This document shows positions 1 to 7,883 of a stretch of 64,000 nt of DNA, piece after piece. Below the pieces are notes generated by a model. It saw only the letters and a list, made by a program, of their open reading frames with translations. It did not search any database and was not told the origin of the DNA. Position 1 is the first letter of the stretch. Each line of letters begins with the position of its first letter. The translations under genes were made by a program, and so were the position numbers. The stretch is taken from NCBI GenBank assembly GCA_910585295.1, contig CAJUDE010000030.1, positions 120,900 through 184,899 on the forward strand. Reading direction: 5' to 3'. Origin of the DNA: an uncultured Lachnospiraceae bacterium (lineage in GTDB: Bacteria; Bacillota; Clostridia; Lachnospirales; Lachnospiraceae).

Positions 1-125
1 CAACCGCGCCCATGCGGATATTTGGCGAATGCCGCGAGGGTAAGTGCCCTGTGGGTGCAAATACCCCGCCCCTTAGGGCGGGAAGAACAAGCTAGGCCGG
101 CCCCAGCTTGCTGCGGGGTATTTGA
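1..125 (+). repeat. Structured dispersed repeat, copy 1
   Basis: About 112 bp (14-125) match, with roughly 85% identity by eye, the reverse complement of 38515-38630. It contains a perfect 12-nt inverted pair, CAAATACCCCGC at 58-69 and GCGGGGTATTTG at 113-124, enclosing a CCCGCCC/GGGCGGG hairpin and a CAAGCT/AGCTTG hairpin. It lies just downstream of dapF, so it could also act as transcript-end structure for that operon. I do not recognise the family; it may be a REP- or MITE-like element or a structured RNA. Confidence 0.7.
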
Positions 126-128
126 CTT

Positions 129-980
129 TTATAGTAACTCTGGCGGCAGCAGGGCTTCCCCGTCAAACACAGTGGTTGCTGGCCCTTCCATATAAACTGG
201 CCCGTCCCCGCCAGCCCAGCTAATATGCAAATCACCGCCTAATAACTGGACAATGGCTTCTTTTCCTACCTTGCCATTTAACGCCGCCGCCACCATTGTG
301 GCGCATGCCCCGGTCCCACAGGCAAGGGTTTCCCCACTGCCCCGTTCCCACACCCGCATACGCAGCGTTCCTTTATCCAGGACATTTACAAATTCTGTAT
401 TCACCCGTTTGGGGAACCTGGGATGGCATTCAAAGGACGGCCCTATTTTTTCAAGGTCCAGCCCCCTTACGTCTTCTTCCAAAAACACCACGCAATGGGG
501 GTTCCCCATGGAAACGCATGTCATCTGGTACGTTTTCCCATCCACTTCCAGGGGGACGTTTACCGCCTGCTCCCCGTTTGCCTGCACGGGAACCTTCTGT
601 GGGGAAAGCTCTGGGGCGCCCATATTGACTTTTACCATAGACACTTTGCCATTTTCCACAGTCAACTCCAGGCGCTTCACGCCTGCCAGCGTCTCCACAG
701 AAATGGCTGTCTTATCCGTCAGCCCGTAATCATATACATACTTTGCCACACAGCGGATCCCATTCCCGCACATTTCCCCGCGGGAACCGTCTGCATTGTA
801 CATGGCCATCTCGAAATCGGCTTTCTCGGAAGGTTTAATTAAAATCAGCCCATCCGACCCTACCCCAAAGTGCCTGTCGCTGACAAATTTCGCTGTCCCT
901 TCTGGATTTGCCACCTGCTCCTCTAGGCAGTTCACATAAACATAATCATTCCCAATCCCATGCATTTTTGTAAATTTCAA
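129..980 (-). CDS. dapF: Diaminopimelate epimerase
   Basis: Cytosolic PLP-independent epimerase converting LL- to meso-diaminopimelate for lysine and peptidoglycan synthesis. The 283-residue protein has the family length. The two catalytic cysteines are visible: Cys71 in MCGNGIRC and Cys221 in LACGTGACA; the GNDYVYVN start motif is also present. It follows the ANTAR regulator by 2 nt and looks like the last gene of the hisA-glnA-ANTAR-dapF run. Linkage to nitrogen genes is unremarkable chemically (amino acid synthesis) but notable as an operon arrangement. Confidence 0.97.
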   Translation of the reverse strand: MKFTKMHGIGNDYVYVNCLEEQVANPEGTAKFVSDRHFGVGSDGLILIKPSEKADFEMAMYNADGSRGEMCGNGIRCVAKYVYDYGLTDKTAISVETLAGVKRLELTVENGKVSMVKVNMGAPELSPQKVPVQANGEQAVNVPLEVDGKTYQMTCVSMGNPHCVVFLEEDVRGLDLEKIGPSFECHPRFPKRVNTEFVNVLDKGTLRMRVWERGSGETLACGTGACATMVAAALNGKVGKEAIVQLLGGDLHISWAGGDGPVYMEGPATTVFDGEALLPPELL

Positions 981-982
981 AT

Positions 983-1537
983 TTATCCCTCCTGCATCAT
1001 GCGCAATACCATTTGGGCTGTCTCCACCAGCCCCCTGCCGCTGTCCATACTGTTTTTTTGGATATAGCGGTGCGCCTCTTCTTCTGATATCTGCCTTTTC
1101 GCCATCAGGGCTTCCTTTGCAGCTTTTAGGATTTGCCCCTCTTCTCTGCCCCGTTCCTCCCGCCTGGCTTTTTTCCTTTTTTTCTTTCTGCCTGTTACAG
1201 ATTCCGCCAGCTGCCCCATGGCGCCTGCCAACTCATGGACTTTTAAGGGCATTGGCAGGCATAACACCCCCTCCGTCCCCTTTTCTTCCCAAAAACCTGG
1301 GGAAGATACCACAAGCATCTCAAAGCCAGCCGGGAGGTATTCCCGAAGCTGCCCATACACCATGTCCGTTAGCCTGCCTGCACAGACCACAATGCCTTCC
1401 TCCAACAAATCTGCATGTTGGAGCGCCTGGCTGCCAGTGGTGCAGACCGCGCTGACGCAAAACCCATGTTTTACTAAGATATTTTTTATTTTTTTGCCAT
1501 TTTCTATTTTCGGAAATGCCACAATAATATTAACCAA
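983..1537 (-). CDS. ANTAR-domain antiterminator (NitR-like)
   Basis: A 184-residue response-regulator-like protein. Residues 1 to about 95 look like a receiver fold; residues about 130-184 form an ANTAR RNA-binding domain with the conserved pattern EALMAKRQISEEEAHRYIQK. The receiver lacks a phospho-acceptor aspartate: where beta-3 should end in Asp it reads VVCAGRL, and there is no acidic pair after beta-1. Family knowledge: ANTAR proteins bind leader RNA and prevent termination, and copies beside glnA in clostridia are linked to nitrogen control. It sits 18 nt after glnA, and terminator-like hairpins occur in the glnN and amt leaders. Regulation of those leaders is inference. Confidence 0.88.
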   Translation of the reverse strand: MVNIIVAFPKIENGKKIKNILVKHGFCVSAVCTTGSQALQHADLLEEGIVVCAGRLTDMVYGQLREYLPAGFEMLVVSSPGFWEEKGTEGVLCLPMPLKVHELAGAMGQLAESVTGRKKKRKKARREERGREEGQILKAAKEALMAKRQISEEEAHRYIQKNSMDSGRGLVETAQMVLRMMQEG

Positions 1538-1555
1538 AACACTTCCTCCGCGGAA

Positions 1556-2887
1556 TTAAACCTTGTACAGGTACTGGTTGATTTCCCAGTCTGTCACCTG
1601 CTCCTGATAGGCTTCCCACTCTGCTTTCTTTGCCTCGGCATACCTTTCCACTATATGTTCCCCAAGCACCCGTTTCACTAAACTGTCTTTTTTCATCTCC
1701 TCCACTGCCTCCTGGAGGTTAGAGGGAAGTGGCTCAATATGGAGCGCTTCCTTCTCTTCTTTTCCCATATGGAAGATATTTGCCTTCACCTGGGCGGGAG
1801 GCTTTATCTTTTGCCCAATCCCATCTAGGCCTGCCGCAAGGCATACTGCAAGGGCAAGGTAAGGGTTGGCCGCTGGGTCCGGGCAGCGCAGCTCAATCCT
1901 GGTGGCTTCCCCCCTTGCCGCCGGGATCCGAATCAGCGGGCTTCTGTTTGTAGCGGACCAGGCGATATAAATCGGGGCTTCATACCCTGGCACCAACCGT
2001 TTGTAAGAATTTACCAGCGGGTTAGTGATGGCGGCAATCCCTTTCATATGCTCCATAAGCCCGCCGATAAAATAATAGGCTTCCTGGCTTAAACCCAACT
2101 CATCGGATTCATCGCAAAAAATATTTTTCCCATCTTTTGACACCGACATATTGATATGCATCCCAGAACCATTGACCCCATGCTTGGGCTTGGGCATAAA
2201 GCTGGCAAACAGCCCGAACCGTTTTGCAATTGTCTTAACTGCAAGCTTAAAGGTCATAATATTGTCTGCCGTTGCCAGCCCTTCCCCATAGCGGAAATCA
2301 ATCTCATGCTGAGCCGGGGCGACTTCATGGTGGGACGCCTCGATTTCAAACCCCATGTCTTCCAAGGTCAGCACCATGTCCCGCCTTGCGTTCTCCCCTA
2401 AGTCCACCGGCCCTAAATCAAAATACCCAGCCCGCTCATGGGTCAGCGTTGTTGGGCAGCCATCCTCATCTGTGTGGAACAGGAAGAATTCACATTCCGG
2501 CCCCACGTCAAACTGGTACCCCATTTCCGCCGCCTTTGCAAGGGACTTTTTTAAAATATACCTGGGATCCCCCTCAAAGGGGGTCCCGTCTGGCCGGTAA
2601 ATATCGCAAATCACCCTTGCCACTTTCCCCTGCTGGGGCCTCCATGGGAAAGTTACAAATGTGTCCAAATCTGGGTGCAAATACATATCAGACTCTTCAA
2701 TGCGCACAAACCCCTCAATGGAAGACCCGTCAAACATGCATTGGTTATCCAGCGCCTTCCCTAACTGGCTTTTGGTTATCGCCACATTTTTTAATGTCCC
2801 AAACATATCCGTAAACTGAAGGCGGATAAATTCCACATCCTCTTCCTCTACCATACGCATAATGTCCTGTTTTGTATAGCTGCTCAT
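1556..2887 (-). CDS. glnA: Glutamine synthetase type I-alpha
   Basis: ATP-dependent synthesis of glutamine from glutamate and ammonium. The 443-residue length and lack of an adenylylation loop fit the GSI-alpha class of Firmicutes. Arg62, the residue tied to glutamine feedback inhibition in this class, is present in EGFVRIEESD. Other landmarks are NGSGMHINMS (ATP/metal), NPLVNSYKRLVPGYEAP (glutamate flap) and RCPDPAANPYL. The start has a good ribosome site (AAAGGAG) upstream. It is 39 nt after hisA and 18 nt before the ANTAR regulator, so these are probably co-transcribed. Confidence 0.97.
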   Translation of the reverse strand: MSSYTKQDIMRMVEEEDVEFIRLQFTDMFGTLKNVAITKSQLGKALDNQCMFDGSSIEGFVRIEESDMYLHPDLDTFVTFPWRPQQGKVARVICDIYRPDGTPFEGDPRYILKKSLAKAAEMGYQFDVGPECEFFLFHTDEDGCPTTLTHERAGYFDLGPVDLGENARRDMVLTLEDMGFEIEASHHEVAPAQHEIDFRYGEGLATADNIMTFKLAVKTIAKRFGLFASFMPKPKHGVNGSGMHINMSVSKDGKNIFCDESDELGLSQEAYYFIGGLMEHMKGIAAITNPLVNSYKRLVPGYEAPIYIAWSATNRSPLIRIPAARGEATRIELRCPDPAANPYLALAVCLAAGLDGIGQKIKPPAQVKANIFHMGKEEKEALHIEPLPSNLQEAVEEMKKDSLVKRVLGEHIVERYAEAKKAEWEAYQEQVTDWEINQYLYKV

Positions 2888-2926
2888 ATGTTCCCACTCC
2901 TTTTCTCAGGCAATTGCCCGCTATAT

Positions 2927-3712
2927 TTATAGAAGGGATGCGGAGCAATACCCCAGCACCTCTTCAAACGGCATGCTGCCCCCAAACAAATCCAATGCGC
3001 TTCCAACTGTCACATTCAGGCGGTTTTGCCCCAGCTCCTTTAGACGCCCTAAATCCAAAAAGCTTCCCACGCCCCCGGCATAGGTGACTGGCAGCTTTCC
3101 CCAGGCTCCCAGCATTTCTACCAGCCCTTCCTCGATGCCTTGGGACTTCCCTTCCACATCCACCGCATGGACTAAAAATTCCCCTGCATAGCCTGACAGA
3201 CGCTCTAACAATTCTTCTGAAACTTTCTCCTTTGTAAATTTCTGCCAGCGGTCAGTCACAATATAATAATCCTCCCCCCGCTTGCGGCAGCTTAAATCCA
3301 ACACCAAACGCCCCTTTCCAGTAACCTTGCACAGCTTCTCTAAGTTCCCGTAATCCACCATCCCATCCCGGAACACATAGGAAGTGACAATGACATGGCT
3401 CGCCCCTGCATCCAAGAATTCTTTTGCATTGCCTGCATGGACGCCGCCGCCCACCTGCATCCCGCCGGGATAAGCCATAAGCGCCCCCATGGCCTGGGCT
3501 TTTGTAGCTTCGTACCATGGGCTTCCCACAGGGTTTAACAAGATAATATGCCCTCCCCGAATCCCATAGCTTTGATACAATTTTGCAAAAAATGCGCCGT
3601 CCTGCCCTGACACAAAATTCTCCTCCGCCTGGCTCCCTTTGTCTTTTAGGCTTCCCCCAACAATCTGTTTCACTTTTCCATTGTGAATGTCAATACATGG
3701 CCGAAACTCCAT
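2927..3712 (-). CDS. hisA: Eukaryote-type HisA isomerase
   Basis: Predicted ProFAR isomerase of histidine synthesis, a TIM-barrel enzyme. The start, FRPCIDIHNGKVKQIVGG, matches the eukaryotic HIS6-type family rather than usual bacterial HisA. A second half-barrel carries HAVDVEGKSQGIEEGL with the expected second catalytic Asp, and a GGVGS phosphate-binding loop follows. Length (261) fits. The ribosome site AAAAAGGAGGG precedes ATG. It is not in a his operon but directly upstream of glnA. Glutamine feeds the next histidine step (HisH), which may explain the pairing; that is inference. Confidence 0.88.
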   Translation of the reverse strand: MEFRPCIDIHNGKVKQIVGGSLKDKGSQAEENFVSGQDGAFFAKLYQSYGIRGGHIILLNPVGSPWYEATKAQAMGALMAYPGGMQVGGGVHAGNAKEFLDAGASHVIVTSYVFRDGMVDYGNLEKLCKVTGKGRLVLDLSCRKRGEDYYIVTDRWQKFTKEKVSEELLERLSGYAGEFLVHAVDVEGKSQGIEEGLVEMLGAWGKLPVTYAGGVGSFLDLGRLKELGQNRLNVTVGSALDLFGGSMPFEEVLGYCSASLL

Positions 3713-4030
3713 AACGCCCTCCTTTTTGCATTCCGTTTATTGCAGGTTTATCCTATCACAGGATAAAAGCTTGGGCAAGCAAAATGTTGCGATATTTAAC
3801 CGCCGCGGCAATAGCCAAATCCAGTTTGAGTTTCCCCATTTTTATAATAGCTGGTATTATAGCGCCAAAAGGCCTTGCTGCTTTTGGCGGCATAGACATC
3901 TTGTACAAAAAGCGTCTGGAAAGCTAGCATTCCATAGCGCTTTTATGTGCAAAGTGTTTCCATCATAAAGTAATGGAAACCTTTTGTTCTATGAATTGCA
4001 AAATGCAGAAACCTAAACCAAATTCAGGCG
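3713..4030. other. Divergent intergenic region hisA/guaB
   Basis: No gene is seen. Three inverted repeats are visible: TTTATCC/GGATAAA (3747-3767), TATAATA/TATTATA (3843-3861) and CGCCAAAAG/CTTTTGGCG (3863-3889). The second and third are one base apart. They are candidates for operators or leader hairpins of either divergent gene. I could not assign a clear promoter for hisA. Confidence 0.45.
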
Positions 4031-4059
4031 TTGACAGTTCCCTTCTTTTTTGTTAAAAT
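4031..4059 (+). promoter_or_regulatory. guaB promoter, sigma-A type
   Basis: TTGACA at 4031-4036, 17-nt spacer, TAAAAT at 4054-4059, with a TG dinucleotide at 4051-4052 giving an extended -10. Transcription would start near 4066, about 50 nt before the guaB ATG. Confidence 0.85.
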
Positions 4060-4114
4060 CGAGGGAATAACAATCAACAAACAATCTACAAAATCAAAGA
4101 AAGCGAGGAAAAAA

Positions 4115-5569
4115 ATGGGTACAATTATCGGCGAAGGAATCACATTTGACGACGTATTATTAGTTCCTGCATATTCAGAAGTTACACCAAACATGGTGGA
4201 TTTATCCACCAACTTAACCAAAACAATTAAGCTGAACATCCCCATGATGAGCGCCAGCATGGACACTGTAACAGAACACAGGATGGCAATTGCCATGGCG
4301 CGCCAGGGCGGTATTGGCATTATCCATAAAAACATGTCTGTTGCAAAGCAAGCTGAAGAAGTTGATAAGGTGAAACGTTCTGAAAACGGCGTCATCACCG
4401 ATCCATTTTCCCTTTCTCCAGAACATACATTACAGGATGCGGACAACCTTATGGCAAAATTCCGCATTTCCGGCGTGCCTATCACGGAAAAAGGCAAGCT
4501 GGTAGGAATTATCACCAACCGTGACCTGAAATTTGAAGAGGATTTTACGAAAAAAATCAAGGAATCCATGACCTCCGAGGAGCTTGTGACCGCCAGGGAA
4601 GGCATCACGTTAGAAGAGGCAAAGACCATCCTTGCCAAAGCCCGCAAAGAAAAGCTCCCGATTGTGGACGGGGACTTTAACCTCAAAGGGCTTATCACCA
4701 TCAAAGACATTGAGAAACAAATCAAATACCCTTTATCTGCAAAAGATGGGCAGGGCAGGCTGCTCTGCGGGGCTGGCGTAGGCATCACCGCAAATGTGAT
4801 GGAACGTGTGGAAGCCCTTGTCAACGCCAAAGTAGACGTTATTGTGGTGGATTCCGCCCATGGGCATTCCAAGAACATCCTGGACGCCGTTAAGCAAATC
4901 AAATCCGCTTACCCAGACCTACAGGTAGTAGCAGGGAATATCGCAACTGGGGAAGCCACCAAAGCCCTGATTGAAGCCGGCGCAGACGCGGTGAAGGTTG
5001 GCATCGGCCCAGGCTCCATCTGCACCACCCGCGTAGTGGCAGGGATTGGCGTGCCTCAGATTTCTGCCATTATGAACTGCTACAATGTGGCCAAGGAATA
5101 TGGCGTCCCCATTATCGCGGACGGCGGCATCAAATATTCTGGCGACATGACAAAAGCAATCGCTGCAGGGGCAAATGTGTGCATGATGGGAAGCATTTTT
5201 GCTGGCTGCGATGAAAGCCCAGGATCCTTTGAGCTGTACCAGGGCAGGAAATACAAGGTATACCGCGGCATGGGTTCCCTGGCTGCCATGGAAAACGGCT
5301 CCAAAGACCGCTACTTCCAGCAGGACGCCAAGAAATTGGTGCCAGAAGGCGTGGAAGGGCGGGTTGCCTACAAAGGGACGGTAGAGGACACCGTATTCCA
5401 ATTAATCGGCGGGCTTCGTTCCGGCATGGGCTATTGCGGCGCATCTACCGTCGAGGTTTTGAAAGAAACCGGGCAGTTTATGAAAATTTCCGCTGCTTCC
5501 TTAAAGGAAAGCCATCCCCATGACATCCATATCACTAAGGAGGCGCCAAACTATAGTATTGATGAATAA
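4115..5569 (+). CDS. guaB: IMP dehydrogenase
   Basis: NAD-dependent oxidation of IMP to XMP, the committed step of GMP synthesis. The 484-residue protein begins MGTIIGEGITFDDVLLVPAY, has a CBS-domain pair around residues 95-200, and shows the catalytic loop GPGSICTTR with its active-site Cys, then the GGIKYSGD phosphate loop and the GSLAAM flap region. An in-frame upstream extension to 4031 is rejected because it would start inside the promoter; ATG 4115 has GCGAGGAA upstream. Single-gene transcript ending at the 5586 terminator. Confidence 0.98.
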   Translation: MGTIIGEGITFDDVLLVPAYSEVTPNMVDLSTNLTKTIKLNIPMMSASMDTVTEHRMAIAMARQGGIGIIHKNMSVAKQAEEVDKVKRSENGVITDPFSLSPEHTLQDADNLMAKFRISGVPITEKGKLVGIITNRDLKFEEDFTKKIKESMTSEELVTAREGITLEEAKTILAKARKEKLPIVDGDFNLKGLITIKDIEKQIKYPLSAKDGQGRLLCGAGVGITANVMERVEALVNAKVDVIVVDSAHGHSKNILDAVKQIKSAYPDLQVVAGNIATGEATKALIEAGADAVKVGIGPGSICTTRVVAGIGVPQISAIMNCYNVAKEYGVPIIADGGIKYSGDMTKAIAAGANVCMMGSIFAGCDESPGSFELYQGRKYKVYRGMGSLAAMENGSKDRYFQQDAKKLVPEGVEGRVAYKGTVEDTVFQLIGGLRSGMGYCGASTVEVLKETGQFMKISAASLKESHPHDIHITKEAPNYSIDE

Positions 5570-5585
5570 GTGGGCGCCCCCTTTT

Positions 5586-5614
5586 AAACTCCTGGCATTT
5601 GCCAGGAGTTTTTT
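5586..5614 (+). terminator. guaB terminator (probably bidirectional)
   Basis: Perfect AAACTCCTGGC / GCCAGGAGTTT stem with a 4-nt loop followed by T6. On the minus strand the same stem follows amt by about 30 nt with a weaker T tract, so it may also end the amt transcript. Confidence 0.9.
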
Positions 5615-5642
5615 GATAAGTTTCCCATCACTTTTTGGCTTC

Positions 5643-7388
5643 CTATTCCACATCCAGCAGAGCCGCCATATCCTCTTCCCCGGTACGGACCTTTACAACT
5701 TTCTCTACATCATATACAAATATCTTCCCATCTCCAATATGCCCAGTGTAAAGAGCCTTTTTCGCCGCCTCAATTACTTTCCCTACTGGGATATTCCCGC
5801 CAATAACCTCCAGCTTCACTTTGGGCAGCAATGTCGCGTCCATTTCCACGCCTCGGTATTTCTCCCCGGCGCCCCGTTGGATCCCACACCCCATTACCTG
5901 GGTCACAGTCATGCCGGTCACGCCAAGCTCATTCATCGCTTTCCTCAGCTTATCATAACGGGACAGCTTTGCCACAATGGACACTTTGTACATGCCGCTT
6001 ACTTCCCGCAAAGGCGCCGCCACTTGCACTGCCGCGTCTTTCTGTGCCTGGGAAGCGTTTTCGTATTCTGAAACGCCCAGGTCTGTATTCTCATTGACCT
6101 CCAAGGCCATGGTATTGGAGATATCCATAATGCTAAAGCCAGAATATGCTGAGGCAATCCCATGTTCTACGGCGTCCAGGCCTACAATTTCTTCTTCCTC
6201 TGACACCCGAAGCCCTATGGTAGCCTTAATAGCAAAGAAAGCAATGGTAATGGTAACTACAGTCCAGGCTGCCACAGAAAAAATCCCCAAAAGCTGAAGC
6301 CATAACTGATGGAAGCCGCCGCCATAGAACAGGCCGTCAATCTCATTTCCAGGTGCAGAAGAGGTGGCAAATAGGCCTACTGCAAGAGTCCCCCAAATCC
6401 CATTCAGGCAATGAACCGCCACAGCCCCTACCGGGTCGTCAATGTGCAGTTTATAATCTAACAGCCATACGCCAAACACTACTAAAAGTCCTGATACCAA
6501 CCCAATTACCACAGCCCCAAATGCATCCGTCACATCGCATGGGGCAGTAATCCCCACTAATCCTGCCAAAGATGCGTTCAGGCACATAGACACATCTGGC
6601 TTGCCGAACTTCACCCAGGTATAAACCATACATGCCACAGTTGCCACAGCCGGGGCAATGGTGGTGGTCAGAAAAATTGAGCCAAGCTGAGGGATGCTGG
6701 CTGCCGCCGCACCATTAAACCCATACCATCCAAACCACAGGATAAAGCAGCCCAGACACCCTAGCGGAAGGTTATGCCCCGGAAATGCATTTACTCTCGT
6801 AACATTCCCCTCTTTATCCGTGGAAAATTTTCCAATACGGGGCCCTAAAATTTTCGCCCCAATCAATGCAGAGATCCCGCCTACCATATGGATTGCACAG
6901 GAACCTGCGAAATCATGGAAGCCCATCTGCGCAAGCCAGCCGCCGCCCCAGATCCAATGGGCTTCTATAGGGTAAATCAATGCGGAAATAACTCCAGAAT
7001 AAATACAGTAAGATAAAAATTTTGTCCGCTCCGCCATAGCGCCGGAAACAATAGTTGCCGTAGTGGCGCAAAATACCAGGTTAAATACAAAATTAGAAAA
7101 ATCAAAGTCCTGATAAGCTGAAAAAATATCAAACCCTGGTTTCCCAATTAAGCCCATTACGTCTTCCCCTAACAGCAGGGAAAACCCAATTAAAATAAAC
7201 ATAACCGTGCCAATACAGAAATCCATCAGGTTTTTCATCAATATGTTCCCGCTGTTCTTTGCCCTGGTAAAACCCGCTTCCACCATAGCAAACCCTGCCT
7301 GCATCCAAAATACCAATGCAGCGCCAATTAAAAACCAGACGCCAAAGGTATGCTCGCTTACTAAGCCTACAATCGTTTCTTCTGTCAT
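5643..7388 (-). CDS. amt: Ammonium transporter with fused PII domain
   Basis: A 581-residue fusion. Residues 1 to about 430 form the multi-pass Amt channel with both pore histidine motifs visible (DFAGSCAIHMVGG and AVHCLNGIWG). Residues about 460-575 form a GlnB/GlnK-like PII domain: YKVSIVAKLSRYDKLRKAM, a T-loop ending KYRGVEMD with the conserved Tyr, then LPKVKLEVI and a HIGDGKIFVYDV C-terminal motif. PII normally plugs Amt in response to 2-oxoglutarate and ATP/ADP; fusion makes the gate intramolecular. ATG 7388 is chosen for GGGAGG upstream; an earlier in-frame start lacks one. A terminator-like hairpin precedes the ribosome site. Confidence 0.95.
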   Translation of the reverse strand: MTEETIVGLVSEHTFGVWFLIGAALVFWMQAGFAMVEAGFTRAKNSGNILMKNLMDFCIGTVMFILIGFSLLLGEDVMGLIGKPGFDIFSAYQDFDFSNFVFNLVFCATTATIVSGAMAERTKFLSYCIYSGVISALIYPIEAHWIWGGGWLAQMGFHDFAGSCAIHMVGGISALIGAKILGPRIGKFSTDKEGNVTRVNAFPGHNLPLGCLGCFILWFGWYGFNGAAAASIPQLGSIFLTTTIAPAVATVACMVYTWVKFGKPDVSMCLNASLAGLVGITAPCDVTDAFGAVVIGLVSGLLVVFGVWLLDYKLHIDDPVGAVAVHCLNGIWGTLAVGLFATSSAPGNEIDGLFYGGGFHQLWLQLLGIFSVAAWTVVTITIAFFAIKATIGLRVSEEEEIVGLDAVEHGIASAYSGFSIMDISNTMALEVNENTDLGVSEYENASQAQKDAAVQVAAPLREVSGMYKVSIVAKLSRYDKLRKAMNELGVTGMTVTQVMGCGIQRGAGEKYRGVEMDATLLPKVKLEVIGGNIPVGKVIEAAKKALYTGHIGDGKIFVYDVEKVVKVRTGEEDMAALLDVE

Positions 7389-7409
7389 AATAATTCCTCC
7401 CATCTTATC

Positions 7410-7443
7410 AAAAAGCCGCCAATAAAACATAGCAGGCAGGCTT
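7410..7443 (-). promoter_or_regulatory. Terminator-like hairpin in amt leader
   Basis: Reading the minus strand, AAGCC-U-GCC pairs with GGC-GGCUU (8 bp with one bulged U) and continues into a U run, just before the amt ribosome site GGGAGG. Such a structure in a leader fits attenuation. With an ANTAR protein encoded nearby, antitermination is plausible. I could not fit the strict paired-hexaloop ANTAR motif. Confidence 0.45.
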
Positions 7444-7789
7444 GCGCCAACACCTCAACCCGCCATCCATAAAAGGCTTGGATGGCTTCCTGTACTGAGC
7501 GCCGCCACATAGTAGTTTCCATTCGCACGAATGCAAATATTATTTTTATTCTATAAGAAAATACTTTCTTAATAGAAAAAAACGGCGCTTTTGTATCCTC
7601 CACAGCGTTGTGGCCCACAAAAGTACCGTTTCCGTACCATTTTCTGTTCACAGATTATTCATTTTAGATTCAAAAAAGTTTCATTTCCATAACACGGAAA
7701 CTTCATTTCTTGCACATATAATAAAACCATAACAAAAGAGAATACCAAGTAAATAACTTTACTAGTTTGAATAAACTTTTTCATAATAA

Positions 7790-7817
7790 ATGCCAGGTTG
7801 CGGGAGCTGCCTGGCAT
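7790..7817 (-). terminator. glnN terminator
   Basis: On the minus strand ATGCCAGG ... CCTGGCAT closes a hairpin followed by TTATT, about 67 nt after the glnN stop codon. Confidence 0.65.
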
Positions 7818-7883
7818 CCTCCCTTTTTAGGGGATACCGCCCGCCATCCTACAGATGCGGGCAGGCAGCGCCCAAAACTATCC

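Larger units (their letters stand above)
7389..7883. other. amt leader and amt/glnN intergenic region
   Basis: No gene is seen. On the minus strand the amt leader has two stacked hairpins, GCCATCCA/TGGATGGC (about 7463-7487) and the terminator-like stem at 7410-7443. Short palindromes also occur: CATTCGCACGAATG at 7520-7533 and CCACAGCGTTGTGG near 7601-7614. The glnN terminator lies at its right end. Confidence 0.5.

Noticed and set aside
4031..4114. Longer guaB start
   Set aside because: The extra 28 codons overlap the promoter and upstream leader; ATG 4115 has the ribosome site and matches family N-termini.
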